Shown piece after piece: positions 7,516 through 13,034 of a stretch of DNA of 13,801 nucleotides; the first letter of the stretch is position 1; every line of letters starts with the position of its first letter. This DNA is from Bacillota bacterium (GTDB lineage: Bacteria > Bacillota > Clostridia > Oscillospirales > Ruminococcaceae), in assembly GCA_023395695.1 (NCBI GenBank), contig JAEWYJ010000185.1, forward strand, positions 1 to 13,801. Reading direction: 5' to 3'. The position numbers were made by a program, and so were the translations under genes. The notes under the pieces are model-generated. The model did no database searches, had not been told where the DNA came from, and saw only the letters and a program-made list of their open reading frames with translations.

Positions 7516-8412
7516 TCAGGGTTTCTGCTTGGCCTCGGTATAGTCGTACCAGCCTTTTTGCGTCTTTTTGCCGAACTCGCCTTTTTTAAACTTTTCAATA
7601 ACCAGCTTGCTGGGCTTGTCATAGTCGTCGCCGCTTTCGGCATACCGGTCGCGGCGGACATAATAGTTGACGTCAATACCGGTCAAATCCATCAGGCGGA
7701 ACGGGCCCATCGGGTAGCCAAGCCCTTTTTCGCACGCGGTGTCAATGTCCTCAACCGAAGCAATTCCTTTTTCAAGCAGCAGGCAGGCTTCTCTTGTGAC
7801 GGCCGCATTGATGCGGTTGGCAACAAAGCCCGGTATCTCCTTATTGATGATAATGGGCTGCTTGCCCGTATGGCGCGCAAAGGCATAAGCGGACTGAACG
7901 GTCTCTTCGCCCGTATGCGGCCCCCGCACAATTTCAACCAGCGCCATTACCAGCGCGGGATTAAAATAATGAATGTTCAACAGCCGTTCGGGATTTTTTG
8001 TCACGTCGGCAAATTTTGAGCTGACCATATTCGAGCTGTTTGTGGCCAATATTGCATCGGGCTTGGTCAGCCTGCTGATGCGCTCAAACAGCTGGCGCTT
8101 AACCTCGAGATCTTCAATAATGGCCTCGATGATGAGATCCGCCTGTGCGGCAACGGCGTCAACATCCTGAGAAAACGCCAGCCTCCCGGAAATTTCGTCG
8201 GCCTCCTGCGGCGTGACGCGGCCTTTGGCGACCCGCCCCGCCAGGTAGTCGGCAGCCCAGGCCCGGGCCTGCTCCACCGCGGCGGAAAAAGAGTCGCAAA
8301 GAATGACTTTATACCCGTGCGCCCTGCCGTTTAAAACGGTATTCATGGCAATCTGCCGGCCCATTGCGCCTGCGCCGATAACGGCAACGGTTCTGATGCG
8401 GTCAATGGTCAT
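7516..8412 (-). CDS. 3-hydroxyacyl-CoA dehydrogenase (Hbd/PaaH family)
   Basis: A 298-residue enzyme oxidising a (3S)-hydroxyacyl-CoA to the 3-oxoacyl-CoA with NAD+. The N-terminal NAD-binding domain has GAGAMG (13-18) and D40 after the second strand. Active-site residues are S126 in ATNSSNM, H148 in IHYFNPA, E160 in LVEIV and N199 in PGFVANRI. The C-terminal dimerisation domain includes GLGYPMGPF (230-238). HYFNP replaces the commoner HFFNP. The start at 8412 is chosen because the protein then begins at the usual point before the Rossmann fold and AAGGGGG lies 8 bases upstream; the frame stays open to 8505 but that extension overlaps the thiolase gene. It follows the thiolase gene by 41 bases, so the two consecutive beta-oxidation steps are encoded side by side. 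Confidence 0.93.
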   Translation of the reverse strand: MTIDRIRTVAVIGAGAMGRQIAMNTVLNGRAHGYKVILCDSFSAAVEQARAWAADYLAGRVAKGRVTPQEADEISGRLAFSQDVDAVAAQADLIIEAIIEDLEVKRQLFERISRLTKPDAILATNSSNMVSSKFADVTKNPERLLNIHYFNPALVMALVEIVRGPHTGEETVQSAYAFARHTGKQPIIINKEIPGFVANRINAAVTREACLLLEKGIASVEDIDTACEKGLGYPMGPFRLMDLTGIDVNYYVRRDRYAESGDDYDKPSKLVIEKFKKGEFGKKTQKGWYDYTEAKQKP

Positions 8413-8420
8413 AAAATATT

Positions 8421-8427
8421 CCCCCTT
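8421..8427 (-). promoter_or_regulatory. Shine-Dalgarno deciding the hydroxyacyl-CoA dehydrogenase start
   Basis: AAGGGGG on the minus strand, 8 bases upstream of the ATG at 8412. It supports this ATG over the in-frame start 31 codons upstream, inside the thiolase gene. Confidence 0.65.
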
Positions 8428-8453
8428 ATGATAGTGCCTGCAACACTGCAAGG

Positions 8454-9644
8454 CTAGTCCAACCGCTCGATTATTGTGGCCATTGCCTGTCCGCCGCCAA
8501 TGCATAACGCGGCGAGCCCCAAGCGGCCGCCGGTACGTTGCAGGCTGTGCAGCAGCGTAACAATAAGGCGGGCGCCGGTGCTGCCAAGCGGATGCCCCAA
8601 CGCAATTGCGCCGCCGTTGATATTAACTCTGGCGGGGTCAAGTCCCAAATCGCGGATGCAGGCCACCGCCTGTGAGGCAAACGCCTCGTTAAGCTCCACC
8701 AAATCGAGCTGTTTGAGCGTTATGCCGGTGCGTTCAAGAATTTTTCGCGTGGCCGGCACCGGCCCGTAGCCCATAATGGCGGGGTCGAGCGCCACGCGGG
8801 TGATGTCCACTATTTTGGCCAACGGCTTGAGGCCGGTTTCCCGAACCTTTTTGCCCGACATCAGCACCAGCGCGGCTGCGCCGTCATTGCGCCCGCAGGA
8901 ATTACCCGCTGTGACGGTACCGTCCGGCTTTACAATGGGCCTGAGCTTCGAGAGTGTTTCCACCGTTGTGCCGGCACGTGGGAATTCATCGACATCAAAT
9001 ATAAAGGCGTTCTTTTTAGAGCGGATATCCACCCCGACGGTCTCTGCCTTAAAATGCCCGGCCGCAATGGCCGCAAGCGCCCGCCGCTGGCTTTCGGCCG
9101 CAAAGCAATCTTGCGCCTCGCGCGAGATATTAAAGCGCTCGGCGACATTTTCGGCTGTTCTGGGCATACTCAGCTCCTGGCCGTAGACCGAAAGCGGCTG
9201 CGCAGTTGAGCCCGCTTCAATATTGGAATCCACCAGCGTAAGCACACCGTCGCCCCAGCGCCCGTTGCGCAGATACTGCGGCGCGCGGCTCATATTCTCA
9301 GCGCCGCCTGCTATGACGGTATCCGCCTCTCCGAGCCAAATTTCCTGACAGCCGTTGAGCACCGCCTGCATAGCCGAGGCACACAGCCGGTTGACCGTAA
9401 AACCGGGTACCGCTTCGGGCAGCCCCGCCTCAAGCAGGGCGCATCTTGCAATATTAGAGGCTTCGGTGCTTTGTCGCACTTCGCCCAAAATGACCTCGTC
9501 CACCATGCTGCCGTCTATATTGGCGCGCCGGAGCGCCTCCCCAATTACCAGCGCGCCCAGTGTGTGCGCCGGAACCCCTTTGAGCGACCCTCCGTATTTT
9601 CCAATTGCCGTACGAACGGCACCCATGATATAGATGCTTTCCAT
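8454..9644 (-). CDS. Thiolase (acetyl-CoA C-acyltransferase family)
   Basis: A 396-residue degradative/biosynthetic thiolase, which cleaves a 3-oxoacyl-CoA with CoA to acetyl-CoA plus acyl-CoA, or runs in reverse. The nucleophile is C88 in [11 protein letters not shown], the catalytic His is H351 in [20 protein letters not shown] is at 319-322, and the second Cys is C381 in [18 protein letters not shown] (114-122) is typical. Small differences from common acetoacetyl-CoA thiolases are CASA for [16 protein letters not shown] (248-259) for GNASGINDGAAA, and GGGQA for GGGQG. They may alter the acyl pocket. GGGAGAT precedes the ATG by about 7 bases. It is the first gene of the minus-strand operon, about 63 bases downstream of the predicted transcription start of a -24/-12 promoter. 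Chain-length preference is not readable. Confidence 0.93.
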   Translation of the reverse strand: MESIYIMGAVRTAIGKYGGSLKGVPAHTLGALVIGEALRRANIDGSMVDEVILGEVRQSTEASNIARCALLEAGLPEAVPGFTVNRLCASAMQAVLNGCQEIWLGEADTVIAGGAENMSRAPQYLRNGRWGDGVLTLVDSNIEAGSTAQPLSVYGQELSMPRTAENVAERFNISREAQDCFAAESQRRALAAIAAGHFKAETVGVDIRSKKNAFIFDVDEFPRAGTTVETLSKLRPIVKPDGTVTAGNSCGRNDGAAALVLMSGKKVRETGLKPLAKIVDITRVALDPAIMGYGPVPATRKILERTGITLKQLDLVELNEAFASQAVACIRDLGLDPARVNINGGAIALGHPLGSTGARLIVTLLHSLQRTGGRLGLAALCIGGGQAMATIIERLD

Positions 9645-9717
9645 TCGTTGATCTCCCTTTCACAATCTTTCTGCTACGCAGCCGCGGCCTTTTGACGACC
9701 GCTTCACAAAATACTAA

Positions 9718-9734
9718 AGCAATATTGATGCCAA
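9718..9734 (-). promoter_or_regulatory. Sigma-54 (-24/-12) promoter for the thiolase operon
   Basis: On the minus strand TTGGCATCAATATTGCT has GG (9732-9731) and GC (9720-9719) separated by exactly 10 bases. It matches the sigma-54 consensus TTGGCACG-N4-TTGCW in 6 of 8 positions at -24 and 5 of 5 at -12. Transcription would start near 9707, about 63 bases before the thiolase ATG. Such promoters need an enhancer-binding AAA+ activator, which is not encoded in this window. Confidence 0.65.
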
Positions 9735-9918
9735 CTATAAGCGGCCCTGCAAAATAACCTCTGTGCGCCCGCCTGATATCCCTGAATATAAGCAATACAC
9801 CGGCAGCTGCCTGACGCTTTTAAGCCAAATTCGCAGCCTGTATCTTTGATGCCTGCATTTTAAGCTGCTTGCGGTCGATTTGCCGACGCCATTTAAAATA
9901 TGTGAAATGCAGAGCGAT

Positions 9919-9973
9919 AAAAGTGCAATGTGCAGTGCAAAAGTGCAATGTCTGCATATCTCATTGCACTTTT
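9919..9973. promoter_or_regulatory. Triplicated 12-bp repeat, probable upstream activator sites
   Basis: AAAAGTGCAATG occurs at 9919-9930 and again at 9939-9950, a 20-base period (about two helical turns). An inverted copy, CATTGCACTTTT, is at 9962-9973. The second and third copies form a perfect 12-bp inverted repeat with an 11-base spacer. The cluster lies about 200 bases from the minus -12 element and about 265 bases from the plus -24 element, within the distance at which sigma-54 enhancer-binding proteins act. A further 11-base match lies upstream of the chemoreceptor gene at 2457-2467. A hairpin role in RNA is possible but less likely given the phased direct repeat. Confidence 0.6.
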
Positions 9974-10025
9974 GGGCGGCATATTGCGGCTGATTGTGCA
10001 GATTGGCGGGTGGGCAACCCATAAA

Positions 10026-10074
10026 GGTAAGCTGACCTAAAAATGTGGAGATTGGCGTTTTTCACGCCCTTACC
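10026..10074 (+). other. Potential structured RNA segment upstream of a terminator
   Basis: GGTAAG (10026-10031) can pair with CTTACC (10069-10074). An inner hairpin, GGCGT (10054-10058) with ACGCC (10064-10068), stacks directly on it, leaving a 22-base one-sided bulge. Further short stems follow (TGGC with GCCA, CCCGA with TCGGG) before the terminator at 10151. I recognise no known riboswitch or small RNA family and see no clear promoter, so this is only a candidate. Confidence 0.25.
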
Positions 10075-10150
10075 CCGTTGGCCCGTGGCAAAATCCGCCA
10101 GCGTCCACCCCGAAGTTCGGGCATTGTCCCGCGGTTTTTAATCAATAAGC

Positions 10151-10207
10151 AGCAACCGGACAATCGCCCTGCCATGCAGGCTTGATTGTCCGGTTGCTTT
10201 GCTTTTT
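10151..10207 (+). terminator. Strong rho-independent terminator, plus strand
   Basis: A perfect 15-bp stem, AGCAACCGGACAATC (10151-10165) with GATTGTCCGGTTGCT (10184-10198), encloses a smaller CCTGC/GCAGG hairpin. It is followed by TTTGCTTTTT. The tail is T-rich only in the plus direction. No gene ends upstream on this strand, so it either ends an unannotated transcript or insulates the sigma-54 promoter 30 bases downstream. Confidence 0.75.
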
Positions 10208-10236
10208 GAAATCAAATTTTTTGTAAGCCTTTCATT

Positions 10237-10253
10237 TTGGCACATTTTTTGCA
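10237..10253 (+). promoter_or_regulatory. Sigma-54 (-24/-12) promoter for the enoyl-CoA hydratase operon
   Basis: TTGGCACATTTTTTGCA matches the sigma-54 consensus almost perfectly: TTGGCACA (7 of 8), four T, then TTGCA (5 of 5), with exactly 10 bases between GG (10239-10240) and GC (10251-10252). Transcription would start near 10264, leaving a leader of about 280 bases before the hydratase ATG. With the oppositely oriented promoter at 9718-9734 it indicates joint control of both operons. Confidence 0.8.
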
Positions 10254-10294
10254 TATTCATATACCCGACCAACTTAAAAAGCAATGCCAAATTG

Positions 10295-10379
10295 GCGTGT
10301 GTATTTTTTGCGCCGCAAGACGCCGGATTCAGGCGGGCTGACGCTCAACAAGGGGAACACAGCAACGCAAAAAACACGC
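10295..10379 (+). other. Structured 5' leader of the hydratase operon
   Basis: GCGTG (10295-10299) plus TTTTTTGCG (10304-10312) can pair with CGCAAAAAA (10366-10374) plus CACGC (10375-10379). This gives 14 base pairs with a 4-base bulge. Inside it CGCC (10321-10324) and GGCG (10332-10335) form a second hairpin. All of it lies downstream of the predicted sigma-54 start site, so it would be in the mRNA. No known regulatory RNA family is recognised. Confidence 0.35.
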
Positions 10380-10515
10380 ACGTCGACGCTGGGCCGCTTT
10401 CAAAATTACCCGGCTATAACACAGCGGCATAAAATACACCGATAAGGCTGTATGCTTTTTAAGCTGTCCGGCTATAAAGCCCCAACAGCGCCGGGCTGGG
10501 TGTTCGGCGCTTGTG

Positions 10516-10550
10516 AAAGGAGATACGGAAAGACGGTGATGTTAAAATGA
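10516..10550 (+). promoter_or_regulatory. Distant Shine-Dalgarno and overlapping mini-ORF before the hydratase gene
   Basis: AAAGGAGAT (10516-10524) ends 22 bases before the hydratase ATG, too far for normal initiation. At better distances are GTG (10536) and ATG (10539) of a tiny frame, GTG ATG TTA AAA TGA. Its stop overlaps the hydratase start as ATGA (10547-10550). The arrangement suggests translational coupling, though a weakly initiated hydratase is also possible. Confidence 0.4.
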
Positions 10551-11329
10551 AATTCAATCATATTCTGTATGAAAACCGCGGCGGCATTCTCTACCTGACA
10601 CTGAACCGCCCCGATGTTCGCAACGCCCTGAGCCCGGAGATGTGGCACGACATCCGCACTGCAACCCAGTGCGCCCGGGAAGACGACGCGGTCAGGGTAA
10701 TCGTTGTCAGCGGTGCCGGAGACAAAGCGCTGGCCAGTGGCGCGGACATTCGCGAAATACATGACCGCGCCTATTTAAAAATGCTGCAGGCCACCGCGTC
10801 GCGCTCGCTTAAGGAGCTGGAGGATCTGTATAAGCCGGTTATCTGCGCCGTCAACGGTTATGCGCTGGGCGGTGGGTGCGAGCTGGCAATGGCCTGCGAC
10901 ATCCGCATTGCCACCGCAAAGTCTAAATTCGGCCAGCCTGAGGCAAATCTGGGCATCATTCCTGGCGCAGGCGGCACGCAGCGCCTGCCCAGACTGGTTG
11001 GCATTGCAAAGGCCAAGGAGCTGATCTTTACCGGGCGGATTATAGACGCTCAGGAGGCCTGCGCAATCGGCCTCGTCAACAAGGTTACCGGGGACAGCCG
11101 CGAAGCGCTGATGAAGGAAGCTGAGGAGATGGCCGGACAGATGATAGCCAAAGGCCCGGTTGCGCTCATGATGAGCAAGCTTGCCATCAACACCGGCAGC
11201 GAGACCGACATGGGCACCGGGCTGATGATTGAATGCCTCGCTCAGACCGTCGCCTTTTCCACCGGAGACCGCAAAGAAGGCACGGCGGCATTTTTAGAAA
11301 AACGCCCGGCTAATTTTAAAGGGCGCTGA
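10547..11329 (+). CDS. Enoyl-CoA hydratase/isomerase (crotonase family)
   Basis: A 260-residue crotonase-family protein that would add water to a 2-enoyl-CoA to give the 3-hydroxyacyl-CoA. Oxyanion-hole segments are ASGADIREI (63-71) and GYALGGGCELAMACD (104-118). Both catalytic glutamates of true hydratases are present: E112 in GCELAM and E132 in GQPEANLGIIPGAGGTQRL. Their presence favours hydratase over isomerase or other family activities. The length is standard. It is the first gene of the plus operon, downstream of a sigma-54 promoter, and 48 bases before the CoA-transferase gene. No other in-frame start exists after the stop at 10514. It would supply the hydratase step missing from the divergent thiolase and 3-hydroxyacyl-CoA dehydrogenase pair. 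Confidence 0.93.
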   Translation: MKFNHILYENRGGILYLTLNRPDVRNALSPEMWHDIRTATQCAREDDAVRVIVVSGAGDKALASGADIREIHDRAYLKMLQATASRSLKELEDLYKPVICAVNGYALGGGCELAMACDIRIATAKSKFGQPEANLGIIPGAGGTQRLPRLVGIAKAKELIFTGRIIDAQEACAIGLVNKVTGDSREALMKEAEEMAGQMIAKGPVALMMSKLAINTGSETDMGTGLMIECLAQTVAFSTGDRKEGTAAFLEKRPANFKGR

Positions 11330-11377
11330 CGCCCATTCCAAAAGCCGCAAAACATTTTTGTCAGGAGGCTCATTCCA

Positions 11378-12580
11378 ATGAAACCTATGCAAGGCATCAA
11401 GGTTGTCGAACTGTCTACCATGCTGGCAGGCCCAATGACGGCCAGAATACTGGCCGAGTGGGGCGCCGACGTGATTAAGGTCGAGTCGATGAACGGCGAC
11501 GCATGGCGCAAGCAGGCCGGCACCACCCTTTCTCCCTGCACAAAGGAGGCCAACCCTAACTTTGACATGCAGAATATGAACAAGCGCTTTGTCGCGCTGA
11601 ACCTGCGAGCCGAAGAGGGCCGCGCGGCCATGATGAAGCTCTTATCCGGGGCCGATGTCTTTGTCACCAACTACCGCATTCAGGCGTTGGAGCCGATGGG
11701 GCTGACCTATGCGCAGCTCAAGGATCAGTTCCCCCGCCTGATCCACGCGTCGGTGCTTGGCTATGGCGAAAAAGGCCCTGAGCGGGACCGCCCCGGCTAC
11801 GACTATACCGTTTTCTTTGCAAGAACCGGCCTCATGGCTGACCTGGCCCCGGCCGGCGGCCCGCCGCTTGTGCCCATTGGCGGAATCGGCGATCACAGCG
11901 TGGCCGTCGCGCTGTCCGGCGGAATTGCCGCCGCGCTTTATAAAAGAAGCGTCACTGGTCAGGGCGAGAAGGTTGACGTTTCGTTGTTGCAGGCGGGTAC
12001 CTTTATTCTCTGCACCGGCATTTTAAACGGCTTTAACGGGCGCAGGCTCCCGCGTGACCGCTATGACTGCGGACATGCCGGCAGCAATACTTATCAGGCG
12101 TCCGACGGCGAATGGTTTTACCTTGCCGTCATCGATTATCGGCGCTTTCCCGAATTTTGTGAGGCGGTCGGACTACCTGACATTGCAGCCGATACGCGGT
12201 TTTCCACGGCGGAAGCCTACTACAAGAACCGCGGGGAGCTGACCCGGATTTTTGATGCCAAATTCAAGGAGCAGCCTATCGCCCATTGGCATGCGCTGCT
12301 GGATGCGCACGATCTTCCGCATGAAATTCTGTACCACTTTAAGGACGTGCCGCACGACCCGCAGGTTCAGGCAAACCACTATACTTATTTTTATGAATAT
12401 CCGGACGGCACTAAAACGGTGTTCGCCAACGGCCCGGTACATTTTGGTTCGATAGATCCTTCGGCTATTCCCTGTAAAACCTCAGGCCCAATCGGCTGTC
12501 ATAATGACGAGGTACTCAAAGAGCTTGGCTATACCAACGCGGCCATCAGCGCCATGCGCGGGGTCGGCGATATTAAATAG
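11378..12580 (+). CDS. Family III CoA-transferase (CaiB/BaiF; FldA/HadA-like)
   Basis: A 400-residue family III CoA-transferase. These enzymes move CoA between acids through an aspartyl-CoA anhydride. The N-terminal KVVELSTMLAGPMTARILAE and GADVIKVE (29-36) segments are characteristic, and the catalytic Asp is probably D172 in GGIGDHSVAVALSGG, equivalent to Asp169 of CaiB and formyl-CoA transferase. AGGAGG lies 9 bases before the ATG. In characterised Stickland clusters the order is CoA-transferase, activator, dehydratase subunits (fldA-fldI-fldB-fldC, hadA-hadI-hadB-hadC). Here the gene is followed by an activator relic and then the dehydratase, the same order. The likely reaction is therefore transfer of CoA onto an (R)-2-hydroxyacid from an acyl-CoA product. 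The substrate is not known. Confidence 0.9.
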   Translation: MKPMQGIKVVELSTMLAGPMTARILAEWGADVIKVESMNGDAWRKQAGTTLSPCTKEANPNFDMQNMNKRFVALNLRAEEGRAAMMKLLSGADVFVTNYRIQALEPMGLTYAQLKDQFPRLIHASVLGYGEKGPERDRPGYDYTVFFARTGLMADLAPAGGPPLVPIGGIGDHSVAVALSGGIAAALYKRSVTGQGEKVDVSLLQAGTFILCTGILNGFNGRRLPRDRYDCGHAGSNTYQASDGEWFYLAVIDYRRFPEFCEAVGLPDIAADTRFSTAEAYYKNRGELTRIFDAKFKEQPIAHWHALLDAHDLPHEILYHFKDVPHDPQVQANHYTYFYEYPDGTKTVFANGPVHFGSIDPSAIPCKTSGPIGCHNDEVLKELGYTNAAISAMRGVGDIK

Positions 12581-12634
12581 CCTGAAAGACAGGCGGCAGA
12601 ATCACCCCGCATATATCCATTCACACAGGAGCGG

Positions 12635-13004
12635 GTTAAACCGACGGATTGCTTGGGAATCCATATCGGCGCTGCCTCCGGCAAGGCGGTCGTTTGGCGG
12701 GAAGAGGAAAACGGGTCGCGCATGCAGTCGGGTTGCTCTGCACCCGCGCCGTTTTCACCGAATCGGAGGCTGCGTCACAAATTCCCCAGAACAGGCTTTC
12801 CGCAGATATCAGCGCCGGCATCCGGCATTAGGGCACAAAGCGTACCGTGGGTATGGCGCTGCGTCGGGCCTAAAAATTCTGCCACATGCGGCGGCCTGAA
12901 CTGCAATACCGCATGATACATGCCATAAAATACGCGCTCAATCGGCGTCGGCACCCCCGCGCCGCCGGCCGGCAGGTGCCGTCGGGGCGGCCGTTCCTGG
13001 CTGA
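12635..13004 (+). pseudogene. Decayed 2-hydroxyacyl-CoA dehydratase activator (FldI/HadI-like)
   Basis: Intact activators are about 260-residue ASKHA-fold ATPases with a [4Fe-4S] cluster that reduce the dehydratase. Here a good Shine-Dalgarno (AGGAG, 12627-12631) is followed by GTT where a start codon is expected, then VKPTDCLGIHIGAASGKAVV, which matches the phosphate-1 motif GIDIGSxxxK but with Asp changed to His. The frame then loses similarity. In another frame near 12840-12896, RGYGAASG and ILPHAAA resemble the TGYGR and CHAxG motifs, closer together than normal. Near 12972-13004, AGAVGAAVPG then a stop resembles the C-terminal GALGAALxA motif. The span is about 370 bases instead of about 780, and no frame is open throughout. 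The best reading is an internally deleted, frameshifted relic between the CoA-transferase and dehydratase genes. The N-terminal match is persuasive; the later ones are weaker. Confidence 0.6.
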
Positions 13005-13034
13005 AAAACACATCATGAGAGAAGGTACCACATT

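Larger units (their letters stand above)
9645..10546. other. Divergent regulatory region without genes
   Basis: About 900 bases between the two operons. I see no convincing coding region; the few short open frames lack protein-like composition or ribosome-binding sites. It contains outward-facing -24/-12 promoters, a cluster of three repeats, a perfect 10-bp palindrome GGCAGCTGCC (9802-9811), a structured segment at 10026-10074, a strong plus-strand terminator, and a structured plus-strand leader. These are listed separately where they merit it. The stretch 9975-10150 remains unexplained. Confidence 0.6.

Noticed and set aside
9919..9973. Possible CRISPR array
   Set aside because: Repeats are only 12 bp, one is inverted, spacers are 8 and 11 bases, and no cas gene is present.
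9735..10022. A 95-codon minus-strand frame in the divergent region
   Set aside because: It overlaps the thiolase-side -24/-12 promoter and the repeat cluster, lacks a good ribosome-binding site and shows no domain-like composition.
10151..10198. Possible insertion-sequence terminal inverted repeats
   Set aside because: The arms are only 18 bases apart, enclose no gene and are followed by a T-run, which fits a terminator much better.
10199..10432. A 77-codon plus-strand frame before the hydratase gene
   Set aside because: It would start before the predicted transcription start, begins within the terminator tail, and resembles no protein family I know.
12775..13011. A minus-strand frame across the activator relic
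   Set aside because: The plus strand holds activator-like motifs in order between two same-strand operon genes, and the minus frame has no recognisable motif or ribosome-binding site.
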